In this document: in pieces, positions 47,981-58,723 of the stretch
Layout: each line of letters starts with the position of its first letter
Position numbering within the stretch: position 1 is the stretch's first letter
Source: Typhlomys cinereus
Lineage: Eukaryota; Chordata; Mammalia; Rodentia; Platacanthomyidae
NCBI GenBank assembly: GCA_023101885.1
Contig: JALPQD010000004.1
Span: 6,849,421-6,913,420, forward strand
DNA length: 64,000 bases
Reading direction: 5' to 3'
The notes under the pieces: generated by a model
What the model was told of the DNA's origin: nothing
Seen by the model: the letters and a program-made list of their open reading frames with translations, nothing else
Databases searched by the model: none
Program-made: the position numbers and the translations under genes

Positions 47981-48509
47981 GGGAGGCAGGTACACAAGAG
48001 CTCACAACGAGCAACAGCAGCAGCCATGGGGGTCGCATAGATTCCCCCTTGTCCTTGTGCATCCGCAGCTCCAGACTCCAGGAGTGGGAGTGAACTGATA
48101 AGCTAGAGTATAACTCAGTTTATGGGTTGTGCGGCCATTTGGTTTAATTGAATCACACAGAAAATAAGGTGCTGAGCTGAGTTCTCTTAGGTGATTTTGA
48201 AAGATCAGAGGGCTGGGTTATGAATCATTCATCTGAATAACTTCCAAAGATTAGGGATGAACTAGAATCGGCCAATAGCCCTCAGTAACATTTTGTGTGA
48301 CATCTGGGATTTGAACAATTCCCTTGTATGCCTAGAACTCACCTCTGGTCCACTGGCTGGGTAGACATGAATAAAGACATAGTAACGTGCATTTTCAGAT
48401 GTAATCTTACTTTGGTACTGATCAGAAACACTGGGCCTGAACACATGCAGCATCCCCAGCTCTTCTGACTCTGAGAAATGGTCTTTCGAAGACGTCCAGG
48501 TGAACTTTG

Positions 48510-48573
48510 AACATTGTGATCTTGGCCTCAACCTCCCAAGTTGCTGGTATCACAGGCCTGTGCTACCAGGCCC
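48510..48573 (-). repeat. B1-type SINE fragment, antisense
   Basis: 'gatcttggcctcaacctccc', 'aagttgctggtatcacaggc' and 'ctgtgctaccaggcccc' are the 5' half of a B1 in reverse. Confidence 0.75.
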
Positions 48574-48873
48574 CAAATCCCTTGCAACTTACTATTAGAG
48601 ATTTAGATAAACCAGTTTAAGACTTGTCAAATTAGACTTCCAAGAAAACCTATGGGGAGGAGATGGTAATGATCAAGTCTTCAAATGGGCTGTCTCTTCA
48701 TACTGTGCACAAGTATAAGCCCTAGAGACACTAACCAGTCCTTAGCTTATATTCCAGTCATGTGGCACACAAAAGGTTCTGATCTTCTAGTCTCTTAAAA
48801 TGCATTTGGCTTGACATATGTATTCATGAGGACTGATGTTCTGAAGTGATTATGGCAAAGAACAGGGACATGA

Positions 48874-49145
48874 AGGGCTGGGGTTTAGTGGACGAGGCAC
48901 TTGTCCCCAAGTGTAAGGACCAAGAGTTCAGATAGGAACTCAGCTAGGTATGCGGTATGGTGGCTTCCTGCAATCCCAGCCTTGGAAAGGCATGTCACAG
49001 GGTCCCCAGGAGTAAGCTTGGCCAGCCAGCCTAGCTGATGGGTGAGTCCTAGAGATTCAGGTGAGGGAAGCTGCTTAAAAAGTGGCAAGTGAAAGATGCC
49101 CGAAGTCAACTTTAGATCTATGCCCATGCATAAAATGACCATGGC
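48874..49145 (+). repeat. B4-type SINE, sense, near full length
   Basis: Composite order of B4: tRNA-like head ('gggctggggtttagtggacg', 'aggcacttgtccccaag', 'ccaagagttcagatagg'), B1-like middle ('gtatgcggtatggtggcttc', 'tgcaatcccagccttgg'), then 'ggccagccagcctagctgat', 'ggtgagtcctagagattcag' and 'gaaagatgcccgaagtcaac'. The minus frames here (up to 135 codons) are SINE antisense, not genes. Confidence 0.9.
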
Positions 49146-49714
49146 ATACTGAGCATGTGGGAAGATGGTGGAGAGCAAGCCTGGGCAGAGCCACCCGAGT
49201 GCCAGGCTGCCCCACACAGCACAGCAGCCAGGACCCATCAGTGCTGCAAACAGGGCAGCACAAGGTCCAACGGAATGTGCACACACAGGCAAAGGGCTCC
49301 TGAAGTCCTTGGTAGCAGGTGGCCTGCACCTAGATTCTCTCCAGGTTCCTGTTCTAAGCCATGCTTAGATCTAGATACGTAGGGAGAGGCCATGGATGGT
49401 GTGATTATTGGGGTCATCTGAAAAGCAGGGGTGGAAAGAAGAGGGAGCACAATGAGGGCTTTGTGGAAACTTGGGTCCCGTTGGGGCAGGATAGCAGTGT
49501 CTTGTCTTCTAACATAGATTCCACCTCTAAATCCACGGTCAGTATAAGCACCTGTTAGCAGAGGAAAGGGTTTACCTCTCAACCCCCACCCCACCCTCTT
49601 ATCTAACCTTCTGAGGCTGCCGGAAGCCCCAGGGCTGGATAAACATAAGCATTTCTGGACCCTGTATGCACCCAACCTCACCTCTGAAGGAATCGAAGAA
49701 CCTCTTGAGAAAGA

Positions 49715-49756
49715 TGGGTGGGTCATAGTCTCTGCTGGGTGGGTCATAGTCTCTGC
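49715..49756. repeat. Perfect tandem duplication of 21 bp
   Basis: Units 49715-49735 and 49736-49756 are identical (tgggtgggtcatag...tctgc). Confidence 0.95.
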
Positions 49757-49799
49757 TATGTGCAGAAGCCATGGGACCAGGGTCCCTTCCTGTCTCCAG

Positions 49800-49876
49800 A
49801 AAGCTCTCTCTCATATGGCATCCCGAGCTCAAACCTGGTTTGGATGTAGGTGCCCCCTGAGCTATCTCACCAACCC
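49800..49876 (-). repeat. Possible B3/B2-type SINE head, antisense
   Basis: 'catatggcatcccgagctcaaacc' (diverged anti-B-box) and 'aggtgccccctgagctatct' plus 'caccaaccca' (anti-A-box and 5' end). Diverged and partial. Confidence 0.5.
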
Positions 49877-50805
49877 AAGAACTGTAAAACAGTCACAAAG
49901 GCAGACACGAAAGGGCATTGGGCAATCCTTAAGACTAAACATGGCCGATGATGGCATCTTAGCCCTCGCCTTGCCTGCTGAGGCTCCTCCTGGCACTGGG
50001 AAGGAGGGGAGGGGCTTCCTGGAGATGGACTGCCTCGTGACCTTCCCAGGTGGGGAAATGGTTCCCTCTATGAGGTGTCCGAGAAACAGTGTGTGACCCC
50101 TGCATTTGAGGGCAGCATCAGCGGACACCCGGGTTGCTGGCATCTCAAGGTTGGAAGCTGTCACCACGTGGTAACCTTCCTCAGACAAGGAGCTGCCACC
50201 TAACTGACGTTGACATAACTCAAAGAGGGAACCTAAGGCACAGACAAGTGCCCTTTTCTACACACCTCCACACACATGTACACACCCACACTTAAAATAC
50301 ACAAAAAATGACTGCTTGTTTATGATCAAACACTCTGATATTTACATAGTCTATATTTCAAGCAATAGAGTGTGTGGATGTTTTAGATCAAATCAACAAG
50401 CTGACTTCCTGAGGGTCATGTTATCTGTCGGGTCCAACACTACCAATCATGATCCTGCCAAACTCAAGTCCATTTCAAATCCATGGCATTATAAAACCAT
50501 GACATTCTATGAGAATAACTTGGAGTATAAAAAAAAACCTTGGGACCTTATTCAAACATCTATCATATATCTGATAATGTGAGAGATATCAAGATAAAAT
50601 GTGATATTTGAAATGCATCCTATATATGGTGTTATCGTAGAGCTATGAAAGTGTGCTCACAAATGAAGAGGCTAGGAAGAAGTTGAGACAGAGATGCCCA
50701 CAAACCCCTTTTCTTGCTCTAACATTTGAGGATTTGTACTCAATTCTGCAACTTACCATTCCCTCAGGGCATAAGTGGGGTGGGGAAGTAAACCACTGCC
50801 CATTG

Positions 50806-50872
50806 TGGGGCATGGTGGCCCACACCTCTAATCCTAGCTCTTTGGAGTTCGCATCTTGCTATGTAGACTCTT
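50806..50872 (+). repeat. B1-type SINE fragment, sense
   Basis: 'ggggcatggtggcccacacc' and 'tctaatcctagctctttgga' match the B1 head; the remainder is degraded. Confidence 0.65.
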
Positions 50873-51874
50873 GACATTTTTCCTTTAAGACAAAAAATGT
50901 TTAAAAATGGCCGTGAAGCACAGTACAAATGAAAAACAGATGACTTCCCAGAGTCACAAAACTAAATGAATCCAACTCTTCTGTTGGGAACATTAACTCC
51001 ATGTGTCTCAGCCCCCCAAGAAATCCCCACCGCCTTCTGTTCTGAGAACTTCTCCGGGTGTGCTTGGGCCCACCTTTAGCTCCTTCATACTGCTCTGCAT
51101 TACATCTCCTTTGCTACGACAGGATCATCCTTCCTATGTGGGTGAGCACGTCCAAGCATGGCCAAAGTCCCCTACGGGCACATAGCTTCATCCTTGGTGC
51201 TGGGGATGAAAGCTGAGACCCAAGTTTCCATGAGGCAGGCTCAGAGGGTTGAGGGTCTACTTCCAGGCCATTACTTCTCTGGTCCCATGTCTGCTCACTG
51301 GACAGGAGACATCTCCAGCTCTCGTCCATCTGGTCCGTGCCAGTCTGATCCCGGTTGATCAGATGCTCTTACATCTGGGACTCAATTCCCCCTCTGACTT
51401 CACTATGGAGTTAGTTCACTGTTTGACCTCCAGATTCCCTGCTCTACAAAAGGGGGCATGAAGACTATCTCAAGCTAGGCATAGAAGCTTTCTCAGGTCA
51501 AAAGTATGAAGGCAGCGTCTATGCAGAGGAGCGCGCTGGAAGACAAGGTTGCATTGAAACTTTGAGGCCAATCTTCCCGTGTCCCTAGGAGACCACCTTC
51601 CTCTCACCCTCGTCATAGCCGGGCTTCTTGTGTTGGAAGCCAGGATTGTACCGAGCCTGTCGGTCAGCTGCCGGGCAGGTCTGGACCTTCCTCTTATCAG
51701 TCTGATTGCTCATGGAAGACCTCAGACCATTTCCAAGGTGCACATATACGCATCTTAGAGTGTCTTAGAGGGTCTTCTGTGTATGGCTGGATCTTGGGTC
51801 AAGAAGGACCGTTTTGATTTCACAGGCTCAGATGCCACACGGGACACTGGCTGGGCCACCTAGGTAGACAGCAA

Positions 51875-51889
51875 GGCCCCCTGCTGGTG
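51875..51889 (-). promoter_or_regulatory. CTCF-like motif
   Basis: The minus strand reads caccagcagggggcc, a good fit to the CTCF core (CCAGCAGGGGGC). It points the same way as the motif at 26957-26972. Confidence 0.45.
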
Positions 51890-53581
51890 TCATATCTGTG
51901 CCTGGAAATGGGGTACAGTTAAAAGACTCGTATGGCTCAAGCCTCCGTTTGGGGATCTAACCCTCGGTTTGGGGGTCTTATGGTTCTATGACTTTGGAGA
52001 AATGCACATCTGGAGTGTCGTGCCAAGTAAAGGTGTTTTCCTTCTGCAGGATCTGCGTACATTTTAGATGATGCCACTTGGTCCCTGAGACCCCAACAAG
52101 GGTCTAAAAGTTTCTTGAAGTTGTGGCATGTGGACCTTCCAGATCAGAACATGGGGTGCTGGACAGCTGGCTTCATGTATGAAGTCAAACTTATGTCTCC
52201 CCTGCCATACTGGCTAAGATCCGGTGCTGGCAAGAATATGGGATATGGAGAAATGTCCCTGCCTTCAGTAGATAAAACCCGGCTTCATCTGAGAAGTGCA
52301 AGTCCTTCAGTCTCTTGATCACGAGTTGTAGAAACTTATCCAAATTTGTATATCGTCCTTGTAGATTACAGTGTACTACTAACAGTATACAGGGGACAAC
52401 ATCAGATGCCCCTTGTGTTAGGCACACCCCTGCCTCTGCCCATAGACCATCCAGGATCAAGGATCCCCTGAGAGGTCTCGGGAGGACTCGGCCTATAGCT
52501 ATGTTGGTGACAGGTTTGTCACGGGTGGAAAGCTACCAAATACAGTCGGCAAAGAAGAAAGGCAGGCAGGGGAAAGTCCAGAGCAGCCAGACTCAAGCTC
52601 TGAAGTCCCTGGCAGCGGGCTCACAGAACACGTGCTTGACCACCACGATCCACCGCAGCACTCGGGGGTGCTGCAGCAGTGGGGGGGGGCAAGGATGCTA
52701 AGACTTGAAGTCAGGGTCTGGTCATAGGCAATCCTTTCTTAGGGCAAAGTCCAGACTCTGGGAGGCATGCAGATGTTGGGATACGCATCACCTATATAAA
52801 AACTTTGGTCACACTAATCCTGCCCCTCCGGGGACACTGAGACCACCGTGCTCGGACGCCGGTTTTCGCACACCGAACAGTAGGCAAAAGTTCGAGACAG
52901 CACGTCATGCCTGCCTTAGTGGGTTACCCCTCTATCCTTTCTCTGTCCCCCTCACCCCCTTGAGGGTCTTTTTTTGCTGGTCTGAAAAACCTTAATGAAC
53001 TATGAAACTTTATTGGGACTTCTGGCATTGGCCTGTGAGAATTTGAAAAGCTGTTTTTGCTTAAACCTTCCAGAATTTGAGTGCTTAAACCTTAGCATAA
53101 GTTGTCTAAGGGGCCCTCAAATCCCTTTCCTAGATGACATTCGGCTTGACTATCTTAAGACAGATGGGAAGGGTGGGCAACTTGGCTCTCTCCCACCATC
53201 AACCTCTGCATGCTGTTGGAAGACCCCCAGTTCTAACAAATCCCTAAACTTAGATTCAAGGGAAAGAACCCAAAGGGCTCAGATGGTTGAGCAGAGTTGA
53301 TATGAACCCACAGATGAGCAGGTCTTTGACACTTGGCAGGGCGGTGCTGGGTGGGAGGAAGAAATAGTCAAGAGGTACATGGCCGGTGCTGCTTGGCAAA
53401 GGCCGAGCCACAGATATGAGACGGGAAAAGTAACGGCCTCTGGAGTTGGCGTGTATGGGTATGTGAGCATCGTGTTTCTAATGTACTTGGTGGGAGTGGG
53501 TCCCAAGGGGGTGTGGTCCGCACCCCCCTGGGACCGTCCACGCAGGATGTGGAGGGCACATTCCCTTACAAACCATGAGAT

Positions 53582-53868
53582 GGGGCTGGAGAGGTGGCTC
53601 AGGGGTTAAGCCTCTGCCTTGCAGGCGGAAGGTCCTGAGTTCGGATCCTAGACCCCACGTATAGACGCCAGGCGGAAGCGAGGGCGGCCTGCGTTTCTGG
53701 TCCTGGTAGGGCGGAGCCTGTGAATCCCAGGTCAGAGTAACAAGGAGGTGGAGGCGGTCCATGGTGGTTCCCGAATTCGTCCGTGGTTCTACACGCACGC
53801 ACACATGCATACACACACACACACACACGCATGCATGCATACACGCACAATTGAATTTAAAATAAAAA
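53582..53868 (+). repeat. Full-length tRNA-derived SINE with microsatellite tail
   Basis: The head 'ggggctggagaggtggctca' contains a Pol III A-box (tggctcagggg), and 'gagttcggatcc' is a good B-box. The roughly 110-bp body (53645-53780) is GC-rich and does not match mouse B2 as I know it. The tail has (CA)n and 'gcatgcatgcat' at about 53793-53845, then 'gcacaattgaatttaaaata' and an A-rich end. Flanking aaccatgaga (53571-53580) and aaacatgaca (about 53866-53875) may be a diverged TSD. It could be a lineage-specific rodent SINE. Confidence 0.8.
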
Positions 53869-54218
53869 CATGACAAGCCAACACCTTGTGCTCCTTAAAC
53901 CTTTCCCAGACTAAGAGGGGGACATGCCACTGTCCTGGATCCACATGCTTTGCTCTTTCCCTCGTTCCACGCGTCCCTGGCCTGAGCATCACATGTGTAG
54001 CCAAAGACTGACTCGCACACCTAGGCTTTCTTAGTCCTTAGTTGGAAAAACTCTTCAGTACCAATGCAGGGGGAGGGAGAGGAGAAACCACTTCTCACCT
54101 CCTGGTAACCTCTTGACTCCCAAGGACAAGATGTGATGGCTTTGACCTCACCACAGCTCCCAGAGGTCGAAGGGGTAGTGCTCAGTGTCCTCACTTGGTC
54201 CCCCTGGGAAAGACTCGT

Positions 54219-54808
54219 TGTATTAGTCGGGGTTCTCCAAAGAACCAGAATCTGCAGAATGTAGTATTCTACTTAAAATAAAAAATAGTGTCCTCAAAGT
54301 AGCCACCTGCAGCCACTTCGCTCTTGACCAGAATGTTCCACAAAGCCAAAAGATCCAAGAAGGTCTCGAGCCTTTACTTGTCTGGAGGGTCAAAGAGGCT
54401 GGGCTCCATCAGCGATGAACAGCAGCAAGGCTTAGAGACCAGGCTCCAGAGGCAGCAGGAACATCAACGTGGTGGAGAAGATGAAGCTCCAAGTCGGCTA
54501 AAGACAGAGGCAGCTGCACCTGCAGCAGCAACAGCACCAAAGGCCATGATGCTCTAAAAGTGAATGATGCTCAGAGTGGACTCCACAGCAAATCGATACA
54601 GGATAAGGGAAGAGCAAGTCCCTCCTCCTTGTATTCCTATTCTGTGGTCCATCACTGGAAAGTACCACCCACTATGGGCTGGGTTCTCTACAGCAATCAA
54701 TCAAGTACCTGCAGACTTGCTCAGAGGCATCTCCAACCATTAACCCTCCACAAGTGCACCCCAAACAGTCTGCAACTGTCAAGTTGACACCAAAATGTAA
54801 CCATAACA
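54219..54808 (-). mobile_element. ERVL-type solo LTR, antisense, with near-TSD
   Basis: Starts tgtattag and ends ataaca, so the minus strand begins TGTTATGGTTACATTTTGG and contains GTCAACTTGACAG, as in MLT2/MT2-class ERVL LTRs. Flanks are ctcgt (54214-54218) and cttgt (54809-54813), a probable 5-bp TSD with one change. It is homologous throughout to 47421-47980. No internal retroviral genes are seen, so it is a solo LTR. Confidence 0.8.
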
Positions 54809-55004
54809 CTTGTGCAAATCCCACCCCAGCCCCAGGAAGCAATGTTGAGTCTGTAAGGCAAATCGGCTGTTTTGTGAGGCCTTTAAAGTCTGATATTTCC
54901 CATTGTTGAGCATCTGAGAAGACTGGCAGCCACTAAGCTGCTCAGCCCAGCCCTGTGGATGTCTCAGGCCAACCAGAACATCCCATGTCACGTATGGTAA
55001 GGAC

Positions 55005-55096
55005 AACTTCCAGAAGTCTTTCACCTTGTGGACTTCCTGGGGTCCCCAAGTTTGTGACTCAGGTGCCTTACCCACTGGATTATCTCACCAGCTCCA
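55005..55096 (-). repeat. B3-type SINE fragment, antisense
   Basis: 'gaagtctttcaccttgtgga', 'cttcctggggtccccaagtt' and 'aggtgccttacccactggat' followed by 'tatctcaccagctcc' give the inverted order of a B3 head. Confidence 0.7.
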
Positions 55097-55099
55097 AGG

Positions 55100-55970
55100 T
55101 ATGACAACTTCTGAGTAATTCTTGGCATTTTAAGAGCATGGACAGTTGATGGGGGACACGGCCATGACACACTTCTTGATGTCTGTAGACTGAAGCACAT
55201 TTGACACTGTACTGTTGCACTAACTCCATTCCCACGGTTTGTTGACATATGATCTCCTGCTATGCATAGAGGCCAATCATTTTTTCCTGACCGTTGGCCT
55301 CACAGAGGGTCCTTCTGGCCTGCCCAGCAGTAACCCTCAACAGTCTCTCAGGGAAACTGTTGATCTGTCCCTTTCCATGCGAAATGCTGGCAGGTCCAAT
55401 CCTGTGCATGTCTGTGGGAAACACATTGCTGCAATAACTCATGGGCTTCAACATCCCTGTCAGGTCCAGTGTCTGACGCCACCCCATTCTCCCCTTCAGG
55501 ATCTTAAATTCTGACCCTCTCCCCTTCATGATGATCCCTGAGCTTTGGGGTAGGAGTGGTGGCTTAGATATCCTATTCATGGCCGGTAGTCCACAACCAC
55601 TTATTTTTTGGGACTTTGTAATAAATACCTTCTATTGCAAAAGCAAGCTGCTAAGTGGAGTACTGAGTGTCCTCCAATCTGTGTCCTTTCAAACCATTCC
55701 TGGTAGAAAAATCTATAATGTGGCTCTCAAAATATTTGGACAGGGCCTATAAAGGAAGGAGAGTGGGGTTGTGGGGAGAATGGCAGATTTTTCCAAAGAC
55801 CTGCACAGGTCTTGGTGCACAGGTGGTGCCAGACCTCATGATTAAACATGCATGTGCACTTGCAGTTCATCCAGCTCTAACTGGCATTTGTGTGAAATAA
55901 AAACATACTGTAAAGTCCCCTCCCCCATCTCACAATAAAATGTAACTGGAAAAGTACTGAAGTACCAGAT
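55100..55970. other. Anonymous non-coding stretch
   Basis: No gene or repeat family recognised. It ends at the 20-bp satellite. Confidence 0.5.
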
Positions 55971-56150
55971 ATCTTACCCACTATCCACTAATCTTACCCA
56001 CTATCCACTAATCTTACCCACTATCCACTAATCTTACCCACTATCCACTAATCTTACCCACTATCCACTAATCTTACCCACTATCCACTAATCTTACCCA
56101 CTATCCACTAATCTTACCCACTATCCACTAATCTTACCCACTATCCACTA
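55971..56150. repeat. 20-bp satellite, 9 identical copies
   Basis: The unit atcttacccactatccacta is repeated exactly nine times (180 bp) with no visible variant. Complete identity implies recent expansion or homogenisation. A consensus-collapsed assembly is also possible. Confidence 0.98.
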
Positions 56151-56254
56151 TCCTATATCGGTGATTAACTGCTGAAATTTAATAGCTTCCTGGGGACCAT
56201 GGACAGAGATGAATGGAAACGTTGCATACCACCTTCTCCATTCTCCCTCTCACG

Positions 56255-56516
56255 TGTGCATGTGCAAAAGGGCACTTAAGTATGGGCATGTATGTGTGCC
56301 TGTGGAGGACCAAGGATGGCATCAGGAATCATCCTGGATTGTTCTATCCCCTTATTTGCTTTGCTCTGGGGTTTCCCAGGCTCTGCCTCCCAAGGCCAGA
56401 ATTTCAGACCAAAATCATTTGGCTTAGTGTTTCTATGTGGGGTCTGGGGATCTGGAATAAGAGGTCCTTCTGCTTGTGAGGCAAAAGCTTTACCTCCCGA
56501 GCCATCTCCCAGGCTC
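56255..56516 (-). repeat. B4-type SINE, antisense, near full length
   Basis: Inverted order: 'tgtgtgcctgtggaggacca', 'atggcatcaggaatcatcct', 'ttgttctatccccttatttg', B1-like middle, then 'gtttctatgtggggtctggg', 'ggtccttctgcttgtgaggc' and 'cccgagccatctcccaggct'. Sense is minus. Confidence 0.85.
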
Positions 56517-56879
56517 CCCCACACACACCCACATACACCCCACCTTCTCAACCACTGACATGGGTTGGCAAGATTATTTTCCTTCTTCCAGGTGAGCTGA
56601 CCTGGGGGAGGAGACGGACTCAAAGGAATGTCTCCGCTTCAGCCCTAGACAGACTGTGGAAGACCGAAGTTAAGGGCTCCAGCTTCTTAAATCTTCCTGA
56701 GGAGGACTGTGACCCCCCCCCCAACACACACACCTCCCGCTGAAGGGGAGCCAGGGCATCTGCCCAGGCTCCTGACCTGTACTCCTCCAGGCTCCCCACA
56801 TGCCCGGCCTGGTTCTCTGCCGCTGCGTCTGGTGGGGAGGACCATAAATCAGAGGAGGCGGCAGCCGGGGTCAGGCCTG

Positions 56880-57110
56880 GTCAGCCTGCTGATGGAATTA
56901 GGGTAACGAATGGGGAGTGGGGTGTTTATATTAGTTTTGGCTCCAGAGCTAAAGGAAGAATGTTGGGTGTCCGGCTTCTTGATAAACTCGGCACCGACAC
57001 ATCCTGGGTCAGCAATTACCGTTTAAAGGCCCCTTGGGAGGAGCTGTGGAGGATGGTGGGGGGAAACCTCCCCAGGAGGAGGCAGCCACCTGAATAGTCC
57101 ATCCTGCTGG
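56880..57110. promoter_or_regulatory. Candidate regulatory block (unproven)
   Basis: This repeat-free, GC-variable block has several homeobox/MADS-like AT cores ('aattagggtaacg', 'gtttatattagtt', 'gcaattaccgttt') next to GC-rich segments and an E-box in 'gcagccacctgaat'. The look is that of a conserved enhancer, but nothing in a single sequence can prove conservation. Confidence 0.25.
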
Positions 57111-57314
57111 TTGTGCCGAGCAGTCTGTCCTGGATGTGGGAGGTGGACTGAGCTGGATACAAGCGCTGAGAGGGGGTACGGCGCGCTTGTGGTACTGTTC
57201 CATGCCCACACCTGGGCGGAGACCCCTTGTGCCTTGTTCCAGCCCCCTGGGGAATGTCATGGTTTTGAATGTGAGCTGTCACCACAGGTTCGTAGTTGGC
57301 ATCCTTAGCCGATG

Positions 57315-57555
57315 TTAATGTTTGGGAAGGTCAGGGCACCTTTAGGAGATGACACCTTGCTGGGGGAAGGCATGCCATAGGGGGCAGGCCTTGAGTTTAG
57401 GTAACCTTGCCCTGCTTCCTTTTGAGTTCCTCCCTGGCTCTCAGCCTCCAGATGCTTCATGACCTGCTTCTTCCTCCAAGCCGTATCTCTCGAGATTTCT
57501 GCCATGCTGGGCTAACTTTCCCTCTGTCCCCTAAGCTATGTGTTTCACAGCTGCA
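57315..57555 (+). mobile_element. MaLR-like LTR fragment (tentative)
   Basis: Begins 'aatgtttgggaaggtcaggg' and continues 'aggcatgccatagggggcag', 'gccttgagttt', then a C/T-rich part ending near 'atttctgccatgctgggcta'. It parallels the element at 28341-28655 (tttgggaaggtcatggcacc, gtgggccttgaggt, cagccatgctgcctcc) in the same order. Confidence 0.5.
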
Positions 57556-57559
57556 GAAA

Positions 57560-58292
57560 GATTAGTGCTACCGGAGTGGCAGCTTCTGGCCACCACTTTC
57601 AGGAGACCCAGCCATGAGGACCAAGAATACTCAGGACGGTGTCACCGGCATAGAGCGAGGGACAGGACTGGTTGATTGACTCATGATGCGGGTCTCAGGA
57701 TCTCCACTTACTACAGGGGTGCTCACATTCCAGATCAAAGACTCATGCTGCAGAATGACCAGGCCCCCATTCCCCCATTGCTTTGGAAACCTGCGAGTTC
57801 ACGGGTGCACGGTGTGGCTAAGTGAAGTCCATACGGCTGGGCGACAGTTCTGAGAAGTGGTTGAGACCCCTGGTGGGCTGTGATGTGTATGTTTTCCTCC
57901 AAGAACACAAAGTTCCTTGGAGAACCTTACTGATAATATCCAGACAACATGGCTTCCCCCATCAGCCTCTCTCAGGATGACTCTGGGCGGGAGGGGTCTC
58001 GGGCAACATTAAGAAATGTCTCCGTTAACTCAATATGTTTGTAAAAGTAGAAAAATTTAAGTCTGCATTGTTTTCAGTGAAAGGCAAAGTCAGGATGTAG
58101 GTAGCATCCTCGAGGTGACTTCTGGAAAGCTTAAAGATGTCAATGAAGGTTTGCTGGTGAACCAGAACTTCTGGGCTAGTGTGGAGTTGCCAGCTGAGCC
58201 CCAATAAGGGAGGCAGGCTCTTCCATGTCTGAATACATCTCGGAGGGACGATGGGTCAGTGAACTTGAGACAGGCCCATGGGTCCAAAGAAT
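57560..58292. other. Anonymous non-coding stretch
   Basis: No gene or repeat recognised. Confidence 0.5.
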
Positions 58293-58297
58293 GCCAG

Positions 58298-58709
58298 TGT
58301 ATTAGTCAAGGTCTCTAGAGACACAGAATCAACACAATGAATGTATAAATGGGGAATGTATTGAGTTGGCTTACAGATATGGCCAAGGTAGTCCAACGAT
58401 GGCTGCCAGTAGCTGCTCAGTCCAGTAGTCAAGCGGGTAATGGCTGAAGGTTGGATTCCTAGAGAGTCTTTAGCCTTCCAACCTTCCAAGTCTTCAACTA
58501 GACTAGCGGGTCGAAGAAGCAAAGAAAACCGGGCATCCAGGAGGAAGAGCGATTCCTAGCATAGCTACAAAAGCATGGTGGTTCCCTTTATATGGTTCAT
58601 TACTGGGAGGTTCCTATGATCTCGAAGGCGGGTATAATCCCTTCAGGTAGTCTACATTGATCTTTCCAGGTGTGTCAAGTTGACACCCAGGATTAAGTAT
58701 CCTATCACA
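58298..58709 (-). mobile_element. Second-type ERVL-like solo LTR, antisense
   Basis: Starts tgtattagtcaaggtctcta and ends 'aagttgacacccagga...tatcaca'. On minus it starts TGTGATAGGATACTTAATCC and has GTCAACTTGACAC. Ends and general plan are like the LTRs at 47.4 and 54.2 kb, but the middle is unrelated and the element is shorter (412 bp), so it is a different subfamily. Flanks gccag (58293-58297) and ggcag (58710-58714) are a probable TSD with one change. Confidence 0.7.
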
Positions 58710-58723
58710 GGCAGATGGTGGGG

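Larger units (their letters stand above)
49880..53580. other. Mostly anonymous stretch
   Basis: About 3.7 kb with a B1 piece (50806-50872), a possible SINE tail at about 50260-50310 (cacacacatgtacacaccca then A-rich), a CTCF-like motif (51875-51889) and a G-run near 52680. Frames up to 128 codons (52315-52701) have no recognised domain. Confidence 0.5.

Noticed and set aside
48885..49329. Minus-strand frames with Cys/Leu-rich, membrane-like translation
   Set aside because: They lie almost wholly inside the B4 SINE at 48874-49145 and its flank, so they are antisense SINE.
47421..54808. Complete ERVL provirus bounded by two LTRs
   Set aside because: The interval lacks gag/pol-like frames, contains unrelated SINEs, and the LTRs differ substantially.
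55971..56150. Possible CRISPR or iteron array
   Set aside because: Units are contiguous with no spacers and the host is a mammal; it is a satellite.
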